A DNA stretch of 46,536 bases from Bacteroidales bacterium (GTDB lineage: Bacteria; Bacteroidota; Bacteroidia; Bacteroidales; UBA7960): positions 1 through 46,536 of the forward strand of contig JAHYJD010000016.1 of the NCBI GenBank assembly GCA_019429365.1, written 5' to 3'. A model generated the notes under the pieces. The model saw only the letters and a program-made list of their open reading frames with translations, ran no database searches and was not told where the DNA came from. Shown here piece after piece: positions 35,187 through 43,797 of the stretch (position 1 is the stretch's first letter; every line of letters begins with the position of its first letter). Made by a program: the position numbers and the translations under genes.

Positions 35187-37058
35187 ATGTGCGGAATTGG
35201 AGGTTTTTTTTCGGAGAAAAGCTGGGCCGGTAAGTCGGATCTGCAAGCAGTGATGGGATCGATGGTTCACCGCGGCCCCGATGCCAGCGGCATTTTCGAG
35301 GAAGGGCCTGTTAGCTTGGGGCACCGCCGCCTGAGCATCATCGACCTGTCGGAAGCAGCCAACCAGCCCATGCACTCGCACTGCGGTCGCTATGTTTTGG
35401 TTTACAATGGCGAGATTTACAACTTTCGAGATATCCTGGAGGACATCCGCAAGGAACTGCCCGATTTTGTTCCTAAAACTACTTCTGACACTGAAGTTGT
35501 TTTGCAAGCCTTTGCCCTTTGGGGAAAATCTTTTGCCTCGCGGCTCAACGGAATGTTTGCCATGGCTATTTACGACCGTCAGGCCCGCAAAATGTACCTT
35601 TTTCGCGACCGCATCGGCATTAAGCCCCTGTATTATTTTTACGACGGCAACCATTTTGCCTTTGCATCTGAGTTGAAAGGCCTCATGGCAGTTCCCGATA
35701 TTCGCAGCCAGCTCAGTCTCAACATGGAAGCTGTGGCTCTTTTTCTGCACCTGGGTTACATACCTGCACCCCACAGCATTTTTAACGAGATAAAAAAATT
35801 CCCGTCGGGCTCCATTGGTGTTATCGACAAAGAATGCCTTGTCGTTTCGCCCTGGTGGCAGCCTTCGCGAAAAATTAAACCATCGGTAATTTTCGATGCC
35901 GGTGAAGCGCTCGAAGAGTTCGAAAAACTGCTGGAAAGTTCCGTGCGCTACCGTTTGATCAGCGATGTACCATATGGCACCTTCCTGAGCGGAGGCATCG
36001 ACTCCAGCCTGATTACCGCCATGGCGCAGAAAGTGAACTCGGGGCCGCTCAACACTTTTACCATAGGCTTTCAGGATTCCAAATACAACGAGGCCGATCA
36101 TGCCCGAACCATAGCCACCCACCTGGGCACCAGCCATCATGAGTTTTATGTGAGCGAGCAGGAAGCCCTCGAGTGGCTGCCCGCTTTTTTCGATGCTTAC
36201 GACGAGCCTTTTGCCGACTCATCAGGCATACCCACGCTTCTGGTATCACACATGGCACGGAAGAATGTAACCATGACCCTTTCGGGCGATGGAGGCGATG
36301 AGCTTTTTATGGGCTACGGGGCCTACAAATGGGCCGAGCGACTGGGCGGAAAATATCCGCTGTTTTTGCGAAATGCCGCTGCCGGGCTCCTTGAAAAAGG
36401 CAGTCAGCGAAGCCAGCGTGCCGCTATGCTGTTCCGCTATCCCGACAAGGATCATATTAAAAGCCACATTTTCAGCCAGGAGCAATATTTTTTTTCTGGC
36501 AGCGAAGTGGAGGATTTGCTCAAAGACAAAGACTCGCTGCCTGCCATGAAGGAAATTTACCCTGATCTGCCACGTAACCTTCGACCGGCCGAGCTGCAGG
36601 CCCTCTTTGATCTGCATTACTACCTTCCCGACGATCTGCTCGTGAAGGTTGACCGGGCCAGCATGGCCAATAGCCTCGAGACACGTGTGCCCCTGCTCGA
36701 TTACCGGATTGTGGAGTTTGCCCTGAACCTCGATTACAAACTTAAGGTGAAGAACGGACAAACCAAATGGCTGATGCGCCAGCTGCTAAAAAAGTATGTG
36801 CCTCCGCAACTTTTCGAACGGCCCAAGTGGGGCTTTGCCATACCCATGCGCAAATGGCTGCAATCCGACCTGAAGTTCCTTATCGACGAGCATCTCTCCG
36901 ATTCGGCCATAGAGCAAACCGGTCTATTGAATCCCGACCGGGTAAAATGGCTGCTTAACCAGTTTCTTGAAAATAAAAAAGAGTTTTTGTATCAGCGCGT
37001 TTGGGCGCTGATTGTGCTGCAACGCTGGCTGGCCAAAAACAACTTAAGAAACACATAA
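35187..37058 (+). CDS. asnB: Asparagine synthase (glutamine-hydrolysing)
   Basis: 623 residues. The N-terminal class II glutaminase starts MCGIGGFF with the catalytic Cys2 and includes RGPDASG (29-35), HRRLSIIDL and YNGEIYN. The synthetase half has the ATP pyrophosphatase loop SGGIDSS (268-274), TLSGDGGDELFMGY and the C-terminal TRVPLLDYRIVEF. It makes Asn from Asp, or amidates a related substrate in glycan or peptide synthesis. The context gives no hint of a specialised role. Confidence 0.93.
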   Translation: MCGIGGFFSEKSWAGKSDLQAVMGSMVHRGPDASGIFEEGPVSLGHRRLSIIDLSEAANQPMHSHCGRYVLVYNGEIYNFRDILEDIRKELPDFVPKTTSDTEVVLQAFALWGKSFASRLNGMFAMAIYDRQARKMYLFRDRIGIKPLYYFYDGNHFAFASELKGLMAVPDIRSQLSLNMEAVALFLHLGYIPAPHSIFNEIKKFPSGSIGVIDKECLVVSPWWQPSRKIKPSVIFDAGEALEEFEKLLESSVRYRLISDVPYGTFLSGGIDSSLITAMAQKVNSGPLNTFTIGFQDSKYNEADHARTIATHLGTSHHEFYVSEQEALEWLPAFFDAYDEPFADSSGIPTLLVSHMARKNVTMTLSGDGGDELFMGYGAYKWAERLGGKYPLFLRNAAAGLLEKGSQRSQRAAMLFRYPDKDHIKSHIFSQEQYFFSGSEVEDLLKDKDSLPAMKEIYPDLPRNLRPAELQALFDLHYYLPDDLLVKVDRASMANSLETRVPLLDYRIVEFALNLDYKLKVKNGQTKWLMRQLLKKYVPPQLFERPKWGFAIPMRKWLQSDLKFLIDEHLSDSAIEQTGLLNPDRVKWLLNQFLENKKEFLYQRVWALIVLQRWLAKNNLRNT

Positions 37059-37087
37059 CATAATTTTAAACTTAATATAACAAAAGG

Positions 37088-37132
37088 TTAACTGCGTCTT
37101 AACATAGGCGTAAACATTGATCCATAGCTTTG
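37088..37132 (+). promoter_or_regulatory. Phased TTAACA repeats and -7 box before the TonB receptor
   Basis: TTAACT (37088), TTAACA (37099) and GTAAAC (37110) are 11 bp apart. The last ends 9 bp before TAGCTTTG (37125-37132), an exact -7 box. No normal -33 element is present, which is the layout of activator-dependent promoters of the PhoB/PhoP type. The predicted leader is about 20 nt. Confidence 0.55.
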
Positions 37133-37157
37133 TTGAACAAACTCTAATCAACAAAAC

Positions 37158-40016
37158 ATGCTAAGGATCAGGTTTTTAACATTTAGCTTAACCCTCATTT
37201 TTGCCCTTTCGGGAGTCAGTAACCGGCTTTTTGCCGATCCGGAGAACCTGGATCCCACCAGGGGTAGTATTGCCGGCACAGTGGTGGACCAGAAAACGGG
37301 CGAAACCATTATTGGTGCAAACGTAATAATTGAAGGCACTACCCAGGGTGCTGCTTCCGACCTCAATGGGTCCTACCGCATTGAAAACCTATCACCTGGT
37401 TTTTATAACATACTTGTCAGTTTTATTTCATACGAGCCCGTGATTGTGGAGCGAGTGCAGGTAGAGGGCGGCCGCACTACCCGTCTTAATATTAGCCTGG
37501 CCGAAACAGAAATGAGCATTGAAGGCGTGCAGGTTACCGCCCGCCGGGTAACCCACACCGAAATGTCGCTGATTACCTCCATTCGCTCGGCCAACCTGGT
37601 GGCAAGCGGCATATCGGCTCAGCAAATCAGCCGTTCGCAGGACAGCGATGCGGCAGCCGTGGTGAAGCGCATTCCGGGTGTAACCCTGGTCGACAACCGC
37701 TTTGTGATGATACGCGGCCTGAGCGAGCGCTACAATGCCAGCATGCTGCACGAAACCTACGCACCCAGTATGGAAACAGACGTGCGCTCCTTCTCATTCG
37801 ACATTATTCCCAGCAATCTGGTTGAACGCATAATGATTTATAAAAGTCCTTCGGCCGACCTTCCGGGCGATTTTGCTGGTGGCGTGATCAGGGTTTACAC
37901 CAAAAGCATTCCTGAGGAAAACGGCCTGAACATATCTTACTCAGGGGGCTACGACCCGGAGGCATCTTTTCAGGATTTTAAAACTCAGGAAAACGGAAAG
38001 CTGCATTGGCTGGGCTTCAATAACAGTCATCACTCCCTGCCAGGTGGTTTTCCAGAAAACCTTCGCGCCATTGCCAACAACCAGAGCGCAATTACCCAGG
38101 CAGGGCAGTCGCTCAACAACAACTGGGTGCCGGTTTCCCACAACAGTGGCATGAATCATAGCTTGCACATTTCGGGTGGCTACACCTTTAAGCTGGGAAG
38201 AGCCCGCATAGGAAATATTTCAGCGATATCATACAACAACAGCAAATCAATCGATAACGTTGACCGGGCCGACTTCAACTCTTACGACATGGAGTACCAG
38301 CGCAAATCGTTTATTTACCGGTTTAATGACGAAAAGAATGGCCAAAGTATCCGCACCAGCATTATGCACAACTGGTCGGCCGAGTTGAGCAAAGGCCATA
38401 CCATTGAGTTGAAGAACCAGTTTTACCAGCTCAGCAATTCTGAATACGTGTTGCGCACCGGGCCGCACTACGACTTTAACTACAACGCAAACAACCACAG
38501 CTTTCACCAAGTGTACCGGGGCATTTATTCCGGACAGCTTACCGGCTCGCACGAGTTCTTCAACGGCAAGACCAGCATGAACTGGACCGCAGGTTACGGC
38601 TATTCTTTTCGCGATGAGCCCGACTACCGCAGGTACCGCTCCGACCTCGACACCAACACCCGCGACCTGACGCTTTATGTTCCTTTTGGGGCAGCCGCCT
38701 CTTATTTTCTTGGCAGGTTTTATTCAGAAATGGAAGAGCACAACATTACCGCTGCCCTCAATTTTACCCACCGCATTTCGCTGAACCGCTTCCCTGGCTT
38801 TGTGCCAGAGGTTAGTGCCGGTATTTTTTATGAAGACAAAGACCGTTATTTTAATGCAAGGAACCTGGGCTATGTCAGGGCCAACACCATGCAGTTCGAC
38901 CAAAACCTGCTCGACCAAAGCATCGACTATTTGTTCCAGCCAGAAAACATAAACACAACCACCGGCATAAAAATTGACGAGCAGACAAACCCCTCCGACT
39001 CCTACACCGCATTTAATTTATTGAAAGCCGGGTACCTGATGTTTACCCTCCCCTTCAGCCAGAAAATAAAACTGGTGACAGGGGTGCGCGTGGAGGACAA
39101 CACCCAGAGCATGCACAGTTTTACCCTCACCAACCAGCCTATTGATGTGGTGTATCCGGTTACCAGCATACTGCCTTCAGCCAACCTTTCGTATAATTTC
39201 ACCAACCGCATGCTGGTTAGGGCCGCTTATGGAAAAACCCTGAACCGGCCCGAGTTTCGCGAACTTGCTCCATTTGGTTTCTACGATTTCAGCTTTAACC
39301 TGGTGAAGAAAGGAAATGAATTTCTTCAAACAGCCTATATTCATAATGCCGACCTGCGCTGGGAATTTTATCCAACAGCCGGCGAAACCATTTCGTTCGG
39401 TGTCTTTTATAAACATTTTGAAAACCCCATTGAATCCAAATTTATTGATGGTGGGGGCTCTGGTGGGATCAAAACATTCAGCTATGAGAATGCAGCCAGC
39501 GCTGTAAGTCAGGGTATTGAAACCGAGGTGCGCAAATCGCTCGAAGGTTTAACAGGCTTGCGTTTTTTTGATGACCTGAGCATACTGTTCAACGCTGCCC
39601 TGATAAAAAGCAATGTCTCCCTGGGCAAGGCAGGCGAAGGCCAACTGGTGAGCGACCGGCCCATGCAGGGGCAATCGCCTTTCATCGTCAATGCCGGAGT
39701 TTATTACAGGAATATGAAAAGCGACTTGCAGGTAAATCTGCTCTACAATATCGTGGGCCAGCGAATCTTCATTATCGGATACCACAGTTATCCTGATATT
39801 TACGAAATGCCACGCAACCACCTCGACTTATCTGTTTCAAAGAGCATAAGAAACAGGATGGAAATTAAATTTGGCATTCGCGACATCCTGAATGAAAATG
39901 TTGTCCTGATGCAAGATGCCAACCAGGATGGCGTATTCGACAGGGAAGCCGACCAGGTCATTCAGAAATTCCGTCCGGGCACCAGGTTTTCTTTTGGGGT
40001 TTCCTACAAATTGTAA
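37158..40016 (+). CDS. TonB-dependent outer-membrane receptor
   Basis: 952 residues: signal peptide (cleavage near RLFA), a carboxypeptidase-regulatory-like domain (about 34-120; GSIAGTVVDQKTGETIIGANV), the plug (about 130-265; VVKRIPGVTLVDNRFVMIRGLSERYN, then YKSPSADLPGDFAGGVIRVYTK), and a 22-strand barrel ending FSFGVSYKL. It imports a scarce substrate using TonB energy. It is not a classic SusC: the partner downstream is not SusD but a beta-helix lipoprotein with a matching promoter (40203-41981). The substrate is unknown; shared 11-bp repeats suggest induction in phosphate limitation. Confidence 0.92.
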   Translation: MLRIRFLTFSLTLIFALSGVSNRLFADPENLDPTRGSIAGTVVDQKTGETIIGANVIIEGTTQGAASDLNGSYRIENLSPGFYNILVSFISYEPVIVERVQVEGGRTTRLNISLAETEMSIEGVQVTARRVTHTEMSLITSIRSANLVASGISAQQISRSQDSDAAAVVKRIPGVTLVDNRFVMIRGLSERYNASMLHETYAPSMETDVRSFSFDIIPSNLVERIMIYKSPSADLPGDFAGGVIRVYTKSIPEENGLNISYSGGYDPEASFQDFKTQENGKLHWLGFNNSHHSLPGGFPENLRAIANNQSAITQAGQSLNNNWVPVSHNSGMNHSLHISGGYTFKLGRARIGNISAISYNNSKSIDNVDRADFNSYDMEYQRKSFIYRFNDEKNGQSIRTSIMHNWSAELSKGHTIELKNQFYQLSNSEYVLRTGPHYDFNYNANNHSFHQVYRGIYSGQLTGSHEFFNGKTSMNWTAGYGYSFRDEPDYRRYRSDLDTNTRDLTLYVPFGAAASYFLGRFYSEMEEHNITAALNFTHRISLNRFPGFVPEVSAGIFYEDKDRYFNARNLGYVRANTMQFDQNLLDQSIDYLFQPENINTTTGIKIDEQTNPSDSYTAFNLLKAGYLMFTLPFSQKIKLVTGVRVEDNTQSMHSFTLTNQPIDVVYPVTSILPSANLSYNFTNRMLVRAAYGKTLNRPEFRELAPFGFYDFSFNLVKKGNEFLQTAYIHNADLRWEFYPTAGETISFGVFYKHFENPIESKFIDGGGSGGIKTFSYENAASAVSQGIETEVRKSLEGLTGLRFFDDLSILFNAALIKSNVSLGKAGEGQLVSDRPMQGQSPFIVNAGVYYRNMKSDLQVNLLYNIVGQRIFIIGYHSYPDIYEMPRNHLDLSVSKSIRNRMEIKFGIRDILNENVVLMQDANQDGVFDREADQVIQKFRPGTRFSFGVSYKL

Positions 40017-40030
40017 CACTTCCCTCACCA

Positions 40031-40074
40031 CCTCAAAAAGTTTTGAGGGCTCCCTTACCGGGGGCCCTTTTTTG
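40031..40074 (+). terminator. Terminator after the TonB receptor gene
   Basis: AGGGC.CCC / GGG.GCCCT followed by a T run (40046-40074). A second perfect hairpin, CCTCAAAA-AG-TTTTGAGG (40031-40048), overlaps its first bases. Confidence 0.7.
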
Positions 40075-40107
40075 TTAAACATCCCTTAAAGTATTGATAA
40101 CGAAAAA

Positions 40108-40152
40108 GTCACCATGCCTTAATAATGACTTAACAAGCCGCTGATACCTTTG
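40108..40152 (+). promoter_or_regulatory. Phased TTAACA-like repeats and -7 box before the lipoprotein
   Basis: GTCACC (40108), TTAATA (40119) and TTAACA (40130) are 11 bp apart; the last ends 9 bp before TACCTTTG (40145-40152). Sequence, phase and distance copy the TonB receptor promoter. Confidence 0.55.
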
Positions 40153-40202
40153 CCTCATTAAATAACCCAAGACAGAAACCTTAAATTTAAACCATAACAA
40201 AA

Positions 40203-41981
40203 ATGCACAAACAAACAAAAAAACCGCTTTTAAAAGGGCTAAGAGCTTTTTCGCTTGCAGTCATAGTACTAAGCATGGGCTTGTTTTTCTCCTCCTGCCA
40301 AAAAGACGAAGAGTTAAAGCCAGTACCAGTTATTAGCCTGAGTTCTGCTTCAGCCATTAATGCAGCCGGCCAAACCGTAAGCACTACCATTTCGGTCAGC
40401 GCTCCGGAAGGCGCCAAATCCCTTACCGTTTTGAAAAATGGTGTTCCACAGCCGGCGGTAAGCTTTAATGGCGAAACGAGCCTTGATTACGTTTATGATT
40501 ACACCGTAGATGCCTTACCAACAGGAAGCGTCATCAACCTGTCCTTTTCAGTAATGGACAAAAAAGACCGTCCTTCCGACATAGAGATCTTTTCGATAAC
40601 GGTAGTGGCAAAACCCATTGTTGAAGTACCCGAAGGCAATCTTACCGGCACGATTAACTGGACTTCCGACAAGATATACCGCCTCAATGGTTTTGTAAGG
40701 GTTGCTGATGGCGTCAAGCTTTATATTGAACCCGGCACGCTAATTATTGGCGACCGCGAGTCGAAAGGCACGCTGATCGTACAAATGGGTGGTCAGATAT
40801 TTGCCGAAGGAACGGCCGACAACCCCATTGTCATGACTTCCGAGAACCCTCCGGGTTTCCGTGAGCCTGGCGACTGGGGCGGATTGGTTGTTTGCGGCCG
40901 CGCACCCAACAACATTACGGCTGCTACCGGTCAGCCGGTTGAACTGGAAGGCGGCTACGGCGCATTTCATGGTGGCGACAACCCCAACGATAACTCTGGT
41001 GTGATTCGCTATGTAAGGATTGAATACGCCGGCATCCCCATCAACCCAAACGAAGAAGTAAACACCCTTACCATGGGTAGTGTAGGTTCAGGCACTGTTA
41101 TAGAATACGTAATGGCTTCTTACGGGCTTGATGACGCATTTGAGTGGTTTGGAGGTACTGTTGATGGCAGGTATTTGATTGCCTACCGCGGCCTTGATGA
41201 TGATTTTGACGTGGACCTTGGCTATTCGGGCCGCGTGCAGTTTGGCCTTGGGATTCGTGGGGCAGCCCTTGCCGACCAGTCGGGATCGAATGGCTTTGAG
41301 GTAGACAACAACGGTTCGGGAAGTGCTTCTGAACCTTTCACTTCGGGCGTCTTTGCCAACATGAGCATTATTGGCCCCAAGAAAACCCGCGAAACGCCCA
41401 TTAGTCTGCAGTTTCAGCATGCCGCCCAGTTGCGACGCAATTCACGCATAAGCATTTACAACAGTTACATGACTGGATACCCCAGCGGATTATATATTGA
41501 TGACGACAAGGCAGGTTCAGGACAGGCTGCCCTGGATGGGCACCTTCAGATCCGCAACCTTTACCTGGCCGGTGTGGAGCACTGGGGCGGAAACGGCTAC
41601 GGCTCTGCCGGAACACTATTTACCGGCGAACCTTCCAACGGCGCCCAGCACCCCAATAACCCAAGGGGAGTGGCCCTGAAAAGCCATGCGAATTTCCCCG
41701 GAGGACAGGAAGCTTACGAAACCTGGTATAGCACTCCGGAGTTTAACAACCATTTAATCAGCAAGTGGGAAGACCTCGGCATCAACGAAAGCATCTTCGA
41801 TCTTGGTGTGCCCACCCTTACCCTGCCAGGCAGCAGTATGCTGCTCAATGCTGCACGCTGGGACAATACCCCAAAGGCCGACAGCTTCTTCCAGAACGTG
41901 CCCTTTGTGGGTGCTTTTGGCTCCACCGACTGGACCCAGGGTTGGGCCGAGTGGAACTGCCATATTGTAGCTTATTTTTAA
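40203..41981 (+). CDS. Putative surface lipoprotein, beta-helix type
   Basis: 592 residues. A lipoprotein signal ends in SSC; the next residues, QKDEE, match the Bacteroidota lipoprotein export signal (consensus QKDDE) that sends lipoproteins to the cell surface. An Ig-like domain (about 40-145) is followed by a right-handed beta-helix-like region (NGFVRVADGVKLYIEPGTLI, GGQIFAEGTADNPIVMTSE, WGGLVVCGRAP, then IRYVRIEYAGIP). I know no enzyme signature in it. With its own promoter copying that of the TonB receptor 187 bp upstream, it probably works with that receptor at the surface, capturing or processing the substrate. Confidence 0.8.
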   Translation: MHKQTKKPLLKGLRAFSLAVIVLSMGLFFSSCQKDEELKPVPVISLSSASAINAAGQTVSTTISVSAPEGAKSLTVLKNGVPQPAVSFNGETSLDYVYDYTVDALPTGSVINLSFSVMDKKDRPSDIEIFSITVVAKPIVEVPEGNLTGTINWTSDKIYRLNGFVRVADGVKLYIEPGTLIIGDRESKGTLIVQMGGQIFAEGTADNPIVMTSENPPGFREPGDWGGLVVCGRAPNNITAATGQPVELEGGYGAFHGGDNPNDNSGVIRYVRIEYAGIPINPNEEVNTLTMGSVGSGTVIEYVMASYGLDDAFEWFGGTVDGRYLIAYRGLDDDFDVDLGYSGRVQFGLGIRGAALADQSGSNGFEVDNNGSGSASEPFTSGVFANMSIIGPKKTRETPISLQFQHAAQLRRNSRISIYNSYMTGYPSGLYIDDDKAGSGQAALDGHLQIRNLYLAGVEHWGGNGYGSAGTLFTGEPSNGAQHPNNPRGVALKSHANFPGGQEAYETWYSTPEFNNHLISKWEDLGINESIFDLGVPTLTLPGSSMLLNAARWDNTPKADSFFQNVPFVGAFGSTDWTQGWAEWNCHIVAYF

Positions 41982-42001
41982 TATATACTCCCTTAATTTT
42001 G

Positions 42002-42029
42002 AAAAGTCGGGGCCAAAACCCCGGCTTTT
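42002..42029 (+). terminator. Terminator after the lipoprotein gene
   Basis: AAAAG.CGGGG-N6-CCCCG.CTTTT, 20 bp past the stop codon. Confidence 0.7.
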
Positions 42030-42062
42030 CCTTTGTTTACAGGAAAACCTATTATGCTCCAT

Positions 42063-42641
42063 ATGCAAAAAAACGCCACCATAATTTTTCTCTTAATCCT
42101 GACAGGGATAACTGCCTGCAACCCTTTTGCAAAAAAGCAAAGAGATTCGATGCAGCAATACAGAATTGAAAACTACTTCAGCACCGATCAAAAAGACACC
42201 CTCCTTGCGGACATGGTGACTTTCATTGGGGTAAAACCCAAAACAGCCACTACTCAAACCAGGTTTGAGTCTGAATTTCGCCCCTATTATGTAGCGTATT
42301 CCCGGCAGTTTCAAATCATTTATTTTTATGTAAATAATGAAGCCGATCATTATTATTATTTGATTCGGCCGGCCCGTTCGCTGGCAGGGACTACTCGCGG
42401 AGTTGGCGGAAGATTCAGGTTGGAGAATGAAAAAATCACTGACTTTGAAGAGGTTTTCAACACCCCGGTTTTTGACGAGGACAAACTCTTTGAAATTGGC
42501 GAAACCCTTTTCCTGGAAATGATAGAAACAGGCGACGTAAACAGATATCTTGGAAACAAGCTATTTATTGAATGGCCCGATGACCGGCTCAGATACCACA
42601 AAGGCTTGCACGAATGGCGGTATGACGTGGAACTGGAATAA
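42063..42641 (+). CDS. Small lipoprotein of unknown function
   Basis: 192 residues from the ATG at 42063; two further in-frame ATGs (42033, 42054) lie upstream and 42033 overlaps the preceding terminator. The signal ends in the lipobox ITAC. The mature part is rich in Tyr/Phe (YFYVNNEADHYYYLIRPARSL), with a probable beta-sheet core and a basic C-terminus. I do not recognise the family. The gene is closed by a bidirectional terminator. Confidence 0.75.
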   Translation: MQKNATIIFLLILTGITACNPFAKKQRDSMQQYRIENYFSTDQKDTLLADMVTFIGVKPKTATTQTRFESEFRPYYVAYSRQFQIIYFYVNNEADHYYYLIRPARSLAGTTRGVGGRFRLENEKITDFEEVFNTPVFDEDKLFEIGETLFLEMIETGDVNRYLGNKLFIEWPDDRLRYHKGLHEWRYDVELE

Positions 42642-42672
42642 AAAAAGCCCTGGAAAGTTCCGGGGCTTTTTC
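42641..42672. terminator. Bidirectional terminator
   Basis: AAAAAGCCC / GGGCTTTTT stem with an inner GGAA/TTCC pairing, A-rich on one side and T-rich on the other. It lies between convergent genes (stops at 42641 and 42704) and can end both transcripts. Confidence 0.75.
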
Positions 42673-42703
42673 ATGGAAAACAAAAAACCGGGGGATATTC
42701 AAC

Positions 42704-43753
42704 TTAGTCGGGACAAGGTAACATTTTTGGTTTCTTATTGGGCGGACCCTGGTTGAAATGGTAAATAAGCGATATTTCATGAGAGCCGCCGGTAGAGTTT
42801 ATTAGCCGTGAAATGGTCATATCGTAGCTGTAGCCAATACGGAAATCTTTGGTGCGCAGCCCAACCATTGCCACCAGGGCATCGTTATTGAAAAGGCCAT
42901 GCACATGGTTGTTGAAAATAGGGATACCCCTGTAGAGCAGACCAATTGAAATGGGATGTTTGCTCCAGTAGACGCCGGCATCGAGCTGATTAAATTTTCC
43001 CTGGTTGCGGTAGAGCGCAGCCAGCGAGATGCTTTCGCCCATGTCGCCCATCAGGCTTCCGCCATAATCGAAGCGGTATCCGCCAAACAGGGAGTATTTC
43101 ATGGGTACACGGCTTTTCTGCTCGTCGATCATGCTTTGGTTAGGCCTCATAAGGTGATCCACCGTTACACCGACCCAGGCATTCGAAGAATAAGCCATTA
43201 CGGAAGTTGCAGCATCGAAGTACCCTACCCTGTCCATGGCAAAATCATTGATCAGGGGATTAAAAGTGGATTGATTGTGGGTGCCGTTTAACTGCAGCTG
43301 ATCTCCAAAAGTGAGGCGGTAAAAGTCGATGGTACGTTCAGCATAGCTGAATGAAACACCCGGACGCATGGTCCAGCGGTGGTCGAGTTGAAAGTTGTAG
43401 GAATAAAGCAGGCTGGCCGAATTGTTGGCCAGGCGACCGGTACCTGCCTGATCGCGTCCAATCAGCAGGCCAACGCCACTGTTATAATTGTGGAAGTAAT
43501 GGTCGAAAGAGAAGGCGTATGTCACGAATGCCCCGGGAATCGAGGGCCATTGATTGCGGTAATTCATCACCACCCGGCTGCCGTCGGTGCCGCCTGCAAA
43601 GGAGGGGGCAATGTACAGGGGGGCCGCGTAAAACTGAGAGAATTGCGGGTCCTGTGCTTTCAACGGAACAACTCCCGGACCACTAACCATCAAGGCCAGG
43701 AGGATGATTCCCGGTATCAGGCTCAGGCGGTATGTTTTTCGTCTGTTTTCCAT
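42704..43753 (-). CDS. PorP/SprF-family T9SS outer-membrane protein
   Basis: 349 residues with a signal peptide (cleavage after LKAQ) and an outer-membrane barrel. The mature start DPQFSQFYAAPLYIAPSFAGGTDGSRVVMNYRNQWPSIPGAFVTY is the hallmark of PorP/SprF proteins (given here as DPQFSQFYAAPLYIAPS and following residues). They are needed for secretion or anchoring of a specific T9SS cargo encoded next to them. It lies 44 bp after the multi-PKD gene, the expected cargo. Confidence 0.9.
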   Translation of the reverse strand: MENRRKTYRLSLIPGIILLALMVSGPGVVPLKAQDPQFSQFYAAPLYIAPSFAGGTDGSRVVMNYRNQWPSIPGAFVTYAFSFDHYFHNYNSGVGLLIGRDQAGTGRLANNSASLLYSYNFQLDHRWTMRPGVSFSYAERTIDFYRLTFGDQLQLNGTHNQSTFNPLINDFAMDRVGYFDAATSVMAYSSNAWVGVTVDHLMRPNQSMIDEQKSRVPMKYSLFGGYRFDYGGSLMGDMGESISLAALYRNQGKFNQLDAGVYWSKHPISIGLLYRGIPIFNNHVHGLFNNDALVAMVGLRTKDFRIGYSYDMTISRLINSTGGSHEISLIYHFNQGPPNKKPKMLPCPD

Positions 43754-43797
43754 GAGTTTAAACTTAAAGCGTGTATTATTCCCGGTTTAAAATTTTG

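Noticed and set aside
35061-36140. 359-codon minus-strand frame opposite asnB
   Set aside because: Antisense to the well-supported asparagine synthase; its translation shows no domain or natural N-terminus.
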